DNA from: Pseudooceanicola onchidii
GTDB lineage: Bacteria > Pseudomonadota > Alphaproteobacteria > Rhodobacterales > Rhodobacteraceae
Length of the DNA stretch: 64,000 nucleotides
Direction of reading: 5' to 3'
NCBI RefSeq assembly: GCF_004959925.1
Contig: NZ_SPUW01000001.1
Coordinates: forward strand, 1,488,001 to 1,552,000
The notes below the pieces were generated by a model. The model did no database searches. It was not told the origin of the DNA and worked only from the letters and a program-made list of their open reading frames with translations. Of this stretch, positions 9,046 through 17,779 are shown piece by piece (the first letter of the stretch is position 1; every line of letters begins with the position of its first letter). Made by a program: the position numbers and the translations under genes.

Positions 9046-9070
9046 AAAAAGGCCGGGGTTGCCCCCGGCC
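9045..9070 (-). terminator. Rho-independent terminator of the rpsB-tsf operon
   Basis: On the minus strand a GGCCGGGG-type stem (9051-9070) with a short loop is followed by six T residues (9050-9045). It lies 27 bases after the tsf stop codon. The T-run is on the minus side only, so it serves tsf rather than tag, although the tag stop codon lies inside the element. Confidence 0.85.
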
Positions 9071-9096
9071 CTTTCCGATTTCCGATCCGGAGAGGA

Positions 9097-9978
9097 TCAG
9101 CCGCGCGCGGCTGCTGCGACCTCGGCCGCGAAATCCTCTTCCTTCTTCTCGATGCCTTCACCGACTTCGAGACGGACAAAGCCCAGGATCTCGACGCCAG
9201 CTTCCTTGGCGGCCTGGCCAACGGTCAGGTCGGGGTTCACGACGAACGCCTGGTTCAGCAGCGTGATCTCGGCCAGGAACTTCTTCATGCGGCCTTCGAT
9301 CATCTTCTCGATGACCTGCTCCGGCTTGCCGGATTCGCGCGCGATGTCGATCTGGATCTGACGCTCTTTTTCAACGACGGCCGGGTCAACCTCGGCTTCG
9401 TTCAGCGCCTGCGGACGCGGATCGGCAGCGGCAACGTGCATGGCGACCTGGCGGCCGAAGTCGTCGTTCTGGCCGTCCAGCGCAATCAGCACGCCGATCT
9501 TGCCCATGCCGTCAGCGGCGGCGTTGTGCACATACGACACGACCGAGGTGCCCGAGATCTTGGCCATCCGGCGCAGGGTCATGTTTTCGCCGATGGTGGC
9601 GATCTTGTCGGTGATCAGCGTCTCGACAGCCTTGCCGTCAACCTGCGCCGTCTTCAGCGCCTCGACATCGTCGACGGTCAGCGCGGCGGTCGCGATCTTG
9701 GACACCATGCCCTGGAATTCAGCGTTCTTGCCGACAAAGTCGGTTTCCGAGTTCACTTCGACAGCAACACCGGTGCCACCATCGACCGCGATGGCGACAA
9801 GGCCTTCGGCTGCGGTACGGTCGGCTTTCTTGGCGGCTTTCGCCAGACCCTTGGTGCGCAGCCAATCCACGGCGGCTTCCATGTCGCCGTTGGTTTCGGT
9901 CAGCGCCTTCTTTGCATCCATCATGCCTGCAGCGGTCATTTCGCGCAGTTCTTTCACCTGTGCAGCAGTGATAGCCAT
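9097..9978 (-). CDS. tsf: Translation elongation factor Ts
   Basis: EF-Ts is the nucleotide exchange factor that regenerates EF-Tu-GTP. The 293-aa product starts [18 protein letters not shown] at 9978, with AGGAG upstream; an in-frame upstream extension to 10035 has no family match. The N-terminal UBA-like domain (residues 1-55, with [14 protein letters not shown]) and the TDFVGKN motif of the core domain (about residue 80) are diagnostic. It follows rpsB by 89 bases on the same strand, the near-universal rpsB-tsf arrangement, and ends at the terminator at 9045-9070. Confidence 0.98.
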   Translation of the reverse strand: MAITAAQVKELREMTAAGMMDAKKALTETNGDMEAAVDWLRTKGLAKAAKKADRTAAEGLVAIAVDGGTGVAVEVNSETDFVGKNAEFQGMVSKIATAALTVDDVEALKTAQVDGKAVETLITDKIATIGENMTLRRMAKISGTSVVSYVHNAAADGMGKIGVLIALDGQNDDFGRQVAMHVAAADPRPQALNEAEVDPAVVEKERQIQIDIARESGKPEQVIEKMIEGRMKKFLAEITLLNQAFVVNPDLTVGQAAKEAGVEILGFVRLEVGEGIEKKEEDFAAEVAAAARG

Positions 9979-10067
9979 GTCGGCTCTCCTAGATCTTGGA
10001 AAAGGGTCGTGGCCGCGGGCGTACCCGCGACCCATGACAGTCTTGTAAAGGTCCGAAGACCGCGGGC

Positions 10068-10835
10068 TTACGCCTCGGCGGTTTCCTCGACGATCTCTTC
10101 GACCGGTGCTTCTTCCATCGCACCCATGTCGACACCGGCCGCGCCCAGCTGGGCGGTCATGCCGTCAAGCGCCGCGCGGGACGCCAGATCGCAATACAGC
10201 GAAATCGCACGGGCCGCGTCGTCGTTGCCGGGGATGATGTAGTCGATGCCGTCGGGCGAGCAGTTGGTGTCGACAACGGCGACAACCGGGATGCCCAGCT
10301 TGTTGGCTTCTGCGATGGCCAGCTGTTCTTTCTTCACGTCGATGACGAACAGCAGGTCCGGAACGCCGCCCATTTCGCGGATCCCGCCGAGGGACGCGGT
10401 CAGCTTCTCCTGGTCACGCTCCATGCCCAGACGCTCTTTCTTGGTCAGGCCTTCGGCGCCGGAGGTCAGCTTTTCGTCGATTTCCTTCAGGCGGTTGATC
10501 GACTGGGAGACGGTCTTCCAGTTGGTCAGCGTGCCACCGAGCCAGCGGTGGTTCATGTAGTACTGTGCACACTTTTCAGCGGCTTCGGCGATCGGCGCGG
10601 AGGCCTGACGCTTGGTGCCGACGAACAGGATGCGGCCGCCCTTGGCGACGGTTTCGCGCACGACGTTCAGCGCCTGGTCCAGCATGGGGACGGTCTGCGT
10701 CAGGTCCATGATGTGGATGCCGTTGCGCGCGCCATAGATGAACTCGCCCATGCGGGGGTTCCAACGCTGCGTCTGGTGGCCGAAGTGCACGCCTGCTTCA
10801 AGCAGCTGGCGCATGGTGAACTCGGGAAGAGCCAT
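10068..10835 (-). CDS. rpsB: 30S ribosomal protein S2
   Basis: S2 joins the small ribosomal subunit late in assembly and is needed to bind S1. The protein begins [20 protein letters not shown], with the family signatures [15 protein letters not shown] and, later, [19 protein letters not shown] and [11 protein letters not shown]. The length of 255 aa is normal, with a short acidic Glu/Ala-rich C-terminal tail typical of alphaproteobacteria. The start is preceded by GGAAAGGAAACGG. A small hairpin (GAAGC-GCA-GCTTC on the minus strand, near 10871-10883) lies in the leader; whether it mediates S2 autoregulation cannot be told from sequence. Confidence 0.98.
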   Translation of the reverse strand: MALPEFTMRQLLEAGVHFGHQTQRWNPRMGEFIYGARNGIHIMDLTQTVPMLDQALNVVRETVAKGGRILFVGTKRQASAPIAEAAEKCAQYYMNHRWLGGTLTNWKTVSQSINRLKEIDEKLTSGAEGLTKKERLGMERDQEKLTASLGGIREMGGVPDLLFVIDVKKEQLAIAEANKLGIPVVAVVDTNCSPDGIDYIIPGNDDAARAISLYCDLASRAALDGMTAQLGAAGVDMGAMEEAPVEEIVEETAEA

Positions 10836-11008
10836 GTCCGTTTCCTTTCCGGTTTAGCCTTGGCGGGGGTGAGAAGCTGCGCTTCAACCGGTGGACGCAC
10901 GGGGATGTCTCCCCCATGGGCCCGACCCCGCCTGCGGGATTGAGTGGCGGTGCATTACACGCCGCCCTGCCCTTTGGCAACACTCAATCGGCCGATTTGG
11001 CCCGACGG

Positions 11009-12166
11009 TCAAAGAAAGGTGCGTTCGACCGCCCAATACAGACCGACACAGGCAATCACGGCCGAGGCCGGAATGGCGATGGCCCGACGATACCAGGCCT
11101 TTTGTCCGAACCAGGCACCAACCGCCAGGAAGGCCAGCGCGATGACGGTCAGCTGTCCCAGTTCGACACCCACGTTGAAGCCGATCAGCGCGGGAATGAA
11201 CTGCGCCTGCGGCAACCCGAAGTCCTGCAACACCGAGGCAAAACCGAGCCCGTGCAGCAGCCCGAAGCCAAAGACCACTACGGGCCGCCAGCGATGCAGG
11301 TTGGTCGAGAAGATGTTTTCGATCGCGATAAAGGCGATGGAGGCCGCGATCAGCGGCTCGACAATCGATCCCGGCACGTTCACCCAGCCAAGCGCGCCAA
11401 GCGCCAGCGTGACGGTATGGGCCAGCGTGAAGGCCGACACCTGCCACAGCAACGGACCCATCTTGGGCGACAGGAAAAACAATCCCAGAACGAAAAGTAT
11501 GTGGTCTAACCCTTTGGGAAGAATGTGGTCGAAGCCGACGGGGATATAGGACACGAAGGCCTGCCAGCCCGATTGCGCCTGCTCACCGGCCAGAACGATC
11601 GGTTCGCTCGTCTCGCCGCCGGACAGATACCCGGCGTAGCCGTTTTCGACCCCGACCAGCCGCAGCGCCAACGCACCGTGGCCCTCGGGCCAGCTCAACG
11701 TGGCGGCGGTCGCACCGTCGGGCGCCGTGCCGGTCAGCACGATCCGCGTCGGACGCGCCTGGTCGACCGACCCTATTTCGCTGACATCGACACTTTCCAA
11801 GGCCATCGGCACCGGGTCGTCATCCAGTCGCAGAACGATCCCGTCGGAAATCCGGTCCCAGTCGGCGCGGATGCGGTCGGCCAGGATGTCGGGTTCCAAC
11901 CCGCGAAGTGCGTCGTAAGCATCTGACTGCGATGTATTATTGGTGTCCTCGATACCGTCCAGATCGATCCCGGCGACAAAGGCCTCGGCGTTCAGCCGCA
12001 GTTCAAGCTGGACGTCGCTGCCGTCGACCGACAGCTGCGCGACGGTCGGCAGGACCTCGTGCGCCGCGACGGCCTGGGACATCACCATTGCGGCAAGACC
12101 CGCGCCTGCCCTTGACAGCAGCCCGCGAAGCCGCAGCTTTGGGCGCATGAAAGTCTTGATCCGCAT
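11009..12166 (-). CDS. HupE/UreJ-family membrane protein (possible nickel/cobalt permease)
   Basis: The 385-aa protein has a signal sequence ending near SQAVAAHE, an exported N-terminal domain (residues about 40-210) and a C-terminal membrane domain with five to seven helices. The membrane part carries the HupE/UreJ motif GLDHILFVLGLF and two further His-rich segments (FTLAHTVTLALG and GFGLLHGLGFASVL). HupE/UreJ proteins are linked to nickel supply for hydrogenase or urease; metal specificity here is unproven. The start at 12166 has an excellent AGGAGAGG ribosome-binding site. Its 5' end overlaps that of the divergent DUF4198 gene by about 20 bases. Confidence 0.8.
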   Translation of the reverse strand: MRIKTFMRPKLRLRGLLSRAGAGLAAMVMSQAVAAHEVLPTVAQLSVDGSDVQLELRLNAEAFVAGIDLDGIEDTNNTSQSDAYDALRGLEPDILADRIRADWDRISDGIVLRLDDDPVPMALESVDVSEIGSVDQARPTRIVLTGTAPDGATAATLSWPEGHGALALRLVGVENGYAGYLSGGETSEPIVLAGEQAQSGWQAFVSYIPVGFDHILPKGLDHILFVLGLFFLSPKMGPLLWQVSAFTLAHTVTLALGALGWVNVPGSIVEPLIAASIAFIAIENIFSTNLHRWRPVVVFGFGLLHGLGFASVLQDFGLPQAQFIPALIGFNVGVELGQLTVIALAFLAVGAWFGQKAWYRRAIAIPASAVIACVGLYWAVERTFL

Positions 12167-12944
12167 GATGGTTCCTCTCCTCTTTGCTCTAGCTACGCAG
12201 AGCAAGGCGCATGAGTTTTGGTTGGAGCCACAAAATTATCAATCCGACGCAGGCGCAACCATCAATATCGACATTCGCAACGGAGAAGACTTCAAGGGCC
12301 TTACGCTCAGCTGGTTCGATCCGCGCATTCAGGCGGCGTTTATCAATGACGGAACACTCAGCGACTACAAGGGTTTGCCGGGCGATCTTCCCGGAATGAA
12401 AGTCACGGTTGGCGACGGGTTGACCGTGGTGGGCTATGCCTCGACCCTGTCGCGGTTGACCTATGACAGCTGGGAAAAAACGCTCAGCTTCGCCAGCCAC
12501 AAGGATTTTCCGTGGTTCACCGCCCGCCACGCCGACCGCGGCCTGCCGCAGGACAGCGTGACCGAAGGCTACTGGCGGTTCTCGAAGACCCTGATTTCGG
12601 GCCCCGAGGCGACGGGCGCGGACGCCCCCATGGGGTTTGAAACCGAATTCGTCGCGCTGACAAACCCTTACGCGAACGCAGACCAGATGACCGTCCGGCT
12701 TCTGTATCAATCCGAACCCCGCGCCGACGCGCAGGTCGAGATGTGGGAGAAATCCTCGGAAGGTGTCACCAGAACCCTGCACCGCACCGATGCGGGCGGC
12801 ACGGTCACCCTGCCCGTCAAACCCGGCCACGCCTACATGATCGACGCCGTCGTGCTGCGAGAGCCCGCCTCGGCGGAGGCGATCGAGAAGGGTGTGATGT
12901 GGGAAAGCCTCTGGGCCAACATGACCTTTGCCGTTCCGGAATAG
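12147..12944 (+). CDS. DUF4198-domain periplasmic protein
   Basis: A secreted protein of 265 aa with a clear signal peptide (MKVLIRMMVPLLFALATQSK, cleaved before AHEFWLEP). The AHEFWLEP opening and the VRLLYQSEPRADAQVEMWEK and TDAGGTVTLPVKPGHAYMI segments match the DUF4198/NikK-like family, thought to bind nickel or cobalt near a metal transporter. The start could be 12147 or 12165/12168; 12147 gives the best signal peptide but no option has a strong ribosome-binding site. It is divergent from the HupE-like gene, which supports a shared metal-uptake role by inference. It may have been a larger domain set in relatives; here it is complete. Confidence 0.75.
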   Translation: MKVLIRMMVPLLFALATQSKAHEFWLEPQNYQSDAGATINIDIRNGEDFKGLTLSWFDPRIQAAFINDGTLSDYKGLPGDLPGMKVTVGDGLTVVGYASTLSRLTYDSWEKTLSFASHKDFPWFTARHADRGLPQDSVTEGYWRFSKTLISGPEATGADAPMGFETEFVALTNPYANADQMTVRLLYQSEPRADAQVEMWEKSSEGVTRTLHRTDAGGTVTLPVKPGHAYMIDAVVLREPASAEAIEKGVMWESLWANMTFAVPE

Positions 12945-12971
12945 CTGGACGGCGCACGGCTTTGACGTCAT

Positions 12972-13874
12972 ATGCCGGGCATGACCGGCTCATCCGATAT
13001 CCTCTGCATTGGTTCTGTCCTGTGGGACATCATCGGGCGCTCGGCCTCTGTCATGCGGCAGGGTTCGGACGTGCCGGGCCGCATCACCCGCCTGCCCGGC
13101 GGTGTCGCGATGAACATCGCCATGGCCGCCGCGCGGTTCGGGCTGAACCCTGTACTTCTGACCGCCGTGGGTCGTGACCCCGAGGGGGACGAACTGATCG
13201 CCGCCTGCGAAAGCCTGGGCACCGACACCACGCATGTCTACCGTTCGGACGATCTGCCGACGGACCGGTACATGGCGGTCGAGGGCGCGAACGGCCTGAT
13301 CGCGGCCATTGCCGATGCGCATTCGCTGGAAGCAGCTGGCGACAAGATCCTGCGACCGCTGACAAAAGGCCCGCTCGGTACCACCGAGGCACCGTTCGAA
13401 GGCCGCATCGCGCTGGACGGCAACCTGACCCGCGCGCTCTTGGAAACCATTGCCGTCTCGCCGGCCTTTGCGCGGGCCGATCTGCGCGTTGCGCCCGCCA
13501 GCCCCGGCAAAGCCGAACGCCTGCGGCCCTTCCTGACCCACACCCGCGCCATGCTCTACGTCAATCTCGAAGAAGCCGGGCTGCTGTGTCAGACCACCTT
13601 CAAGACGGCGGCCGAGGGCGCAGAGGGCCTGATCGCGCGCGGCGCCGCCCGCGTCACCGTCACCGATGGCGGCCGTTCGGCCGCCGAAGCCACGCCCGAG
13701 GGCGTCATCACCGGCACCCCGCCGGAAGTTCTGGTCACCCGCGTGACCGGCGCCGGTGACACCTTCATGGCCGCCCATATCGCCGCCGAGGCCGAGGGCG
13801 CCGACCGCGAAACCGCGCTGGACCGCGCGTTGACGGCGGCGGCGCGCTATGTCTCGGGCGACACTGCACTCTGA
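12972..13874 (+). CDS. PfkB-family kinase, probable pseudouridine kinase
   Basis: A 300-aa ribokinase-fold sugar kinase. The N-terminus has the glycine-rich substrate motif (RLPGGVAMNIAMAAARFG). The C-terminus has the PfkB signature VTRVTGAGDTFMAAHIAAEA with the catalytic Asp in GAGDTF. The next gene, psuG, starts eight bases after the stop, so the likely substrate is pseudouridine, phosphorylated to pseudouridine 5'-phosphate for PsuG. Specificity is inferred from that pairing. The start is uncertain between 12972 and 12981 and neither has a strong Shine-Dalgarno sequence. No pseudouridine transporter gene is adjacent. Confidence 0.85.
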   Translation: MPGMTGSSDILCIGSVLWDIIGRSASVMRQGSDVPGRITRLPGGVAMNIAMAAARFGLNPVLLTAVGRDPEGDELIAACESLGTDTTHVYRSDDLPTDRYMAVEGANGLIAAIADAHSLEAAGDKILRPLTKGPLGTTEAPFEGRIALDGNLTRALLETIAVSPAFARADLRVAPASPGKAERLRPFLTHTRAMLYVNLEEAGLLCQTTFKTAAEGAEGLIARGAARVTVTDGGRSAAEATPEGVITGTPPEVLVTRVTGAGDTFMAAHIAAEAEGADRETALDRALTAAARYVSGDTAL

Positions 13875-13881
13875 GGTTTAC

Positions 13882-14808
13882 ATGACAGTCTTCACCTGTT
13901 CCCCCGAGGTCGCCGAGGCCCTGGACAACGGCCGCCCCGTGGTCGCGCTGGAAAGCACGATCATCACCCACGGCATGCCCTACCCGCAGAACCTGGAAAC
14001 CGCGCGCCAGGTCGAAGACGATGTGCGCCAGGGTGGCGCGACGCCGGCCACCATCGCCGTGATCGACGGCACGCTGCACGTCGGCCTGACCGCAGATCAG
14101 CTGGAAACGCTGGCGCAGGCCAAGAATGTGGCCAAGCTGTCGCGTGCCGACATGGCCGTCTGCATGGCGCGCGGTGGCACCGGCGCCACCACGGTCGCCG
14201 CCACGATGATCGCGGCCCGCCTTGCCGGGATCGAGGTCTTTGCCACCGGCGGCATCGGCGGCGTGCATCGCGGGGCGGAAACCTCGATGGATGTCTCGGC
14301 CGATCTGGCCGAACTGGCGCAGACCGCCGTCACGGTCATCTGCGCCGGCGCCAAGGCGATCCTGGACATTCCGCTGACGCTCGAGGTGCTGGAAACCAAC
14401 GGCGTGCCGGTCATTGCCTATGGGCAGGACGATCTGCCGGCCTTCTGGTCGCAATCCTCGGGCCTGAAGGCGCCGCTGCGGCTGGACGACCCGGCCCAGA
14501 TCGCGCGTGCGCAACGCACCCGGGCCGATCTCGGCCTGCCCGGTGGTCAGCTGATCGCCAATCCCGTGCCCGCAGCCGACGAGATCCCGCGGGACGAGAT
14601 CGAACCGATCATCCGCCGCGCGCTGGACGAGGCGGCCGAACAGGGCATCACCGCCAAGGCCGTCACGCCTTTCCTGCTGGACCGGATCTTCGCGCTGACC
14701 TCGGGCCGGTCACTGGCCACCAATATCGCGCTGGTGCGCAACAACGCCCGGCTGGCCGCGCAAATCGCCTGCGAATTGTCCAAAATGCCTGCGAAACCGG
14801 TGAAATAA
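13882..14808 (+). CDS. psuG: Pseudouridine-5'-phosphate glycosidase
   Basis: PsuG cleaves the C-C glycosidic bond of pseudouridine 5'-phosphate to uracil and ribose 5-phosphate. The 308-aa protein carries the family hallmarks: VVALESTIITHGMPYPQN near the N-terminus with the active-site Glu, GGTGATTVAATM, and the FATGGIGGVHRGAE loop with the metal-ligand region. TSVSADL-like LAQTAVTVICAGAKAILD also fits. Start 13882 (MTVFTC) follows GAGG; the frame is open upstream into the kinase gene without similarity. Together with the kinase it forms a two-gene RNA-modification salvage operon. Confidence 0.96.
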   Translation: MTVFTCSPEVAEALDNGRPVVALESTIITHGMPYPQNLETARQVEDDVRQGGATPATIAVIDGTLHVGLTADQLETLAQAKNVAKLSRADMAVCMARGGTGATTVAATMIAARLAGIEVFATGGIGGVHRGAETSMDVSADLAELAQTAVTVICAGAKAILDIPLTLEVLETNGVPVIAYGQDDLPAFWSQSSGLKAPLRLDDPAQIARAQRTRADLGLPGGQLIANPVPAADEIPRDEIEPIIRRALDEAAEQGITAKAVTPFLLDRIFALTSGRSLATNIALVRNNARLAAQIACELSKMPAKPVK

Positions 14809-14877
14809 CGGCGACCTCCCATTGCCGTTAACCGTTCCAGTGCCTAGGTTCTGGGCGAACTTCTGGAACGGACCCGA

Positions 14878-15558
14878 ATGAACGACCCGCTGAGCGAACC
14901 GCAAAACCGCCCTGGCCTTCTGGCCCGCCTGCGGTCGTCCTTCCTGACGGGTATCGTGGTCATCCTGCCTGTCGGGCTGACCATTTGGCTGCTCTGGACC
15001 CTGGCCGGCTGGATCGACGGCGTTGTCCTGCCGCTGGTGCCCCAGACCTTCCAGCCCGAAAAGTACATCGGCATCAACCTGCGCGGTGTCGGGATCATCT
15101 TCTTCCTGGTCTTCACCATCGTCATCGGCTGGATCGCAAAGGGCCTGATCGGCCGGTCGCTGATCCGCTATGCCGAAACGCTGGTTGACCGGATGCCGTT
15201 CGTGCGCTCGATCTATTCCGGCGCCAAGCAGCTGGCCGAAACGGTCTTTGCCCAGTCCGAGCGCAGCTTTGAACGCGCCTGCCTGATCCAGTACCCCCGC
15301 AAGGGCATCTGGGCCATCGGCTTCGTGTCGACCGAAGCCAAGGGCGAAGTCGCGGGCCGGGCAGAAACCAGCTCTCCGCTTCTGTCGGTCTTCGTGCCGA
15401 CGACACCCAACCCGACCTCCGGCTTCCTGCTGTTCTTCCCGCAGGAGGACGTGATCGAGCTCGACATGACGATCGAGGATGCGGCCAAGCTGGTGATCTC
15501 GGCTGGGCTGGTCTATCCGAACGCCAAGGACCCGACCAAGCCGCCGCGCAACGCCTAG
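14878..15558 (+). CDS. DUF502 family membrane protein
   Basis: A 226-aa inner-membrane protein of the DUF502 family, function unknown. Two membrane helices are evident (about residues 20-42, GIVVILPVGLTIWLLWTL, and 68-90, GVGIIFFLVFTIVIGWIAKG). They are followed by the family motif VDRMPFVRSIYSGAKQLAE and a soluble C-terminal half containing FVPTTPNPTSGFLLFFPQED. No catalytic residues are apparent. It starts 69 bases after psuG and its last codons overlap by four bases with the convergent patatin gene. Transcription with psuG is possible but not shown. Confidence 0.88.
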   Translation: MNDPLSEPQNRPGLLARLRSSFLTGIVVILPVGLTIWLLWTLAGWIDGVVLPLVPQTFQPEKYIGINLRGVGIIFFLVFTIVIGWIAKGLIGRSLIRYAETLVDRMPFVRSIYSGAKQLAETVFAQSERSFERACLIQYPRKGIWAIGFVSTEAKGEVAGRAETSSPLLSVFVPTTPNPTSGFLLFFPQEDVIELDMTIEDAAKLVISAGLVYPNAKDPTKPPRNA

Positions 15559-16613
15559 TCGAGCATCGGGCGGATATCGACCGAGGACCGCTTGTTCAGG
15601 TTCGCCTTGTCGGTCTTCAGAAACCGCTCTGCCGCCGTACGCCCCGCATCCTTGAGCGTCGCCAGAAGCACCGGGTTCGGCAACATCTTGGTGGCCACGG
15701 ACAATTCGCGCATCAGGCTGTCGTCGGCGATCATGTGCACCAGCACGTTTTTCATCGCGCCCTTGGGCACCTGGCCGTTGGCGATCAGACCCTGCACGAA
15801 GGCGATGGCCCGCAATTCTCGCAGAAGCGATGAATTGAAGCTGATCTCGTTCACCCGGTTTTCGATCTGCTGCGGCGTCTTCGGGATCTCGTCCCGTTCA
15901 AGCGGGTTGATGTTCACCACCACAATGTCGTCCGGCAAGTCCTTGTCGAACAACGGAAACAACGCCGGATTGCCGGTGTATCCACCGTCCCAGTAGGCTT
16001 CCTTTCGGCCCGTCTTGGGATCGTCGATCTCGACCGCCTGGAACAGCGACGGCAGGCAGGCCGAGGCCAGGATCGCCTCGGTCGTGATCTGGTCGCGGGT
16101 GAAGATCCGTACCTTGCCGGTGCGCACGTTGGTGGCGCAGACGAACAGCCGCGGCCCGTCTTCCGCGCAGACCCCTTCGTAATCGAACCCGGCCACGACG
16201 GGTTCAAGCGGGTTGCGATAGAACGGGCCGTAAGCATAGGGCGATGTGTAGTTTTTCAGAACGTCCGCCGCGATCACGGGCGGTGAATATTCGATCGCCG
16301 CCGCCAGTTCGGGCGTCGAGGGCATCATCCATTTCTCGAAGAACGACAGCGGCGTCGTGACGAAGGCCGGCAATCGCAGGTCGTCCACCGCCCCCATCCG
16401 GGCCCAGAGCGCGTTCAGCGTGTCCTTTGCCCCCTCGCGCCCGCCGCGCATCCACCCGGCCTTGTAGGCCGCGCCATTCAGCGCCCCGGCCGAGGTGCCG
16501 GATATCCCCGCCACCTCGATGCTCTCGTCCTCCAGCAGCCGGTCCAGCACGCCCCATGTGAAGGCGCCATGCGCGCCCCCGCCCTGAAGCGCCAGATTGA
16601 TCCGCTTGACCAT
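15555..16613 (-). CDS. Patatin-like phospholipase family protein
   Basis: A 352-aa predicted serine lipid hydrolase with a Ser-Asp dyad. It has the oxyanion loop GGGAHGAFTWGVLD near residue 12, the nucleophile elbow GTSAG near residue 40 and the catalytic DGG in YWDGGYTGNPALFPL near residue 210. It has no signal peptide, so it is likely cytoplasmic. The gene begins three bases after the 3-hydroxybutyrate dehydrogenase stop codon on the same strand. That pairing suggests a role in polyhydroxybutyrate or acyl-ester turnover, by inference only. It overlaps the convergent DUF502 gene by four bases. Confidence 0.9.
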   Translation of the reverse strand: MVKRINLALQGGGAHGAFTWGVLDRLLEDESIEVAGISGTSAGALNGAAYKAGWMRGGREGAKDTLNALWARMGAVDDLRLPAFVTTPLSFFEKWMMPSTPELAAAIEYSPPVIAADVLKNYTSPYAYGPFYRNPLEPVVAGFDYEGVCAEDGPRLFVCATNVRTGKVRIFTRDQITTEAILASACLPSLFQAVEIDDPKTGRKEAYWDGGYTGNPALFPLFDKDLPDDIVVVNINPLERDEIPKTPQQIENRVNEISFNSSLLRELRAIAFVQGLIANGQVPKGAMKNVLVHMIADDSLMRELSVATKMLPNPVLLATLKDAGRTAAERFLKTDKANLNKRSSVDIRPMLD

Positions 16614-16616
16614 GGC

Positions 16617-17390
16617 TCAGGCCGCCGTCCAGCCCCCGTCGACCGGAAGCGGCTGACCTGTGATCTGCGCCGCCGCGTCGGAACACAGGAACACCGCCAG
16701 CCCGCCGATCTGTTCGACGGTCGCGAACTGCTTGGACGGCTGCTTGGCCAGGATCACCTTCTCGACGACCTCGTCTTCGGACATGTTGTATTCCTTGGCG
16801 GTGTCGGGGATCTGCGCCTCGACCAGCGGGGTCAGCACGTATCCGGGGCAGATCGCATTGGCGGTGATGTTTTCCTTGGCGGTTTCCAGCGCCACGGTCT
16901 TGGTCATGCCGACCACGCCGTGTTTCGCGGTGATATAGGCCGACTTGAAGGGCGACGCGCGCAGACCATGCGCCGAGGCGACGTTGATCACACGCCCCCA
17001 GCCGGCCTTGCGCATCAGCGGCAGCGCGGCGGCAGTGGTGTGAAAGGCCGAGGACATGTTGATCGCAATGATCGCATCCCACTTCTCGACCGGGAACTCA
17101 TCGATCGGCGCGACATGCTGGATGCCCGCGTTGTTCACAAGGATATCGCAGGCCCCGGCCTTTTCGATCAGCTTGCGGCAGTCGTCACCCTTGGACATGT
17201 CCGCTTGGACATAGCGCGCCTCTACGCCGAATTCCGCCGCCAGGTCGAACGCCAGCTTGTGGTCCTCGTCCCGATCGGTAAAGGAGTTCAAAACGATGTT
17301 CGCCCCGGCCTCGGCCAGCGCGCGTGCAATGCCCAGCCCGATACCCGAATTCGATCCCGTGATAACGGCGGTTTTTCCTGTGAGAGACAT
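16617..17390 (-). CDS. bdhA: 3-hydroxybutyrate dehydrogenase (SDR family)
   Basis: This enzyme interconverts (R)-3-hydroxybutyrate and acetoacetate with NAD, a late step of polyhydroxybutyrate use. The 257-aa protein is a classical short-chain dehydrogenase: cofactor motif TGSNSGIGLGIA near residue 11, NNAGIQHV near residue 89, catalytic Ser/Tyr/Lys in NVASAHGL and SAYITAKHG, and the C-terminal GQPLPVDGGWTAA. QHV after NNAG and the IPDTAKEYNM segment are typical of BdhA rather than other SDRs. It leads a two-gene operon with the patatin-like gene. Confidence 0.95.
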   Translation of the reverse strand: MSLTGKTAVITGSNSGIGLGIARALAEAGANIVLNSFTDRDEDHKLAFDLAAEFGVEARYVQADMSKGDDCRKLIEKAGACDILVNNAGIQHVAPIDEFPVEKWDAIIAINMSSAFHTTAAALPLMRKAGWGRVINVASAHGLRASPFKSAYITAKHGVVGMTKTVALETAKENITANAICPGYVLTPLVEAQIPDTAKEYNMSEDEVVEKVILAKQPSKQFATVEQIGGLAVFLCSDAAAQITGQPLPVDGGWTAA

Positions 17391-17589
17391 GGTGGACTCC
17401 TCTTCGATATCCTTTGGTCAGCATAGATGCTGCACCTGCAAAGGAAACCGGGAAGATCACGCCCGGTTCCGGGGCTGAGGCGCAATGTCGCGAGCGCTAA
17501 CATCGCCGCCCCGTCCGGCCGCACGATTCGCCACGGTTAACGCAGGGTTATCGAAAGACGCTCATGCCCCGCAGAGCCAACACATGAAC

Positions 17590-17665
17590 AAAAAAAACCC
17601 CGGCACGAAGCCGGGGTCTAGTTATTGAGGCAGGTTTCATACAGGCAAGAAACCTATCGAGCAGT
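17590..17665 (-). ncRNA. Candidate 76-nt small RNA with intrinsic terminator
   Basis: Read on the minus strand, a transcript starting near 17665 would begin ACUGCUCGAU and form stem-loop 1 (AGGTTTC/GAAACCT at 17655-17649 and 17638-17632, ten-base loop). A 15-nt unpaired linker rich in A and C/U follows. It ends in a strong terminator (CCCCGGC-TTCGT-GCCGGGG, 17616-17598) and eight T residues (17597-17590). A good sigma70 promoter lies immediately upstream. No reading frame of note fits within it. The layout of 5' hairpin, open linker and terminator is typical of trans-acting, Hfq-type sRNAs. I do not recognise the family. Confidence 0.7.
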
Positions 17666-17671
17666 GCCCTC

Positions 17672-17700
17672 TTTATATGCCTTCCCTCGCCGTCTTCCAA
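17672..17700 (-). promoter_or_regulatory. Sigma70-type promoter of the candidate sRNA
   Basis: On the minus strand a -35 element TTGGAA (17700-17695) and a -10 element TATAAA (17677-17672) are separated by exactly 17 bases. The predicted start is A at 17665, seven bases after the -10 box. The match is 4/6 and 5/6 to the consensus. Confidence 0.65.
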
Positions 17701-17779
17701 GCTAAAAGTTTGAAAACGCGATGAACCGCAGATACCGTCCGGGCCAAACAGATAAGGGTGAGCAGGGATTGTTGCCAAA

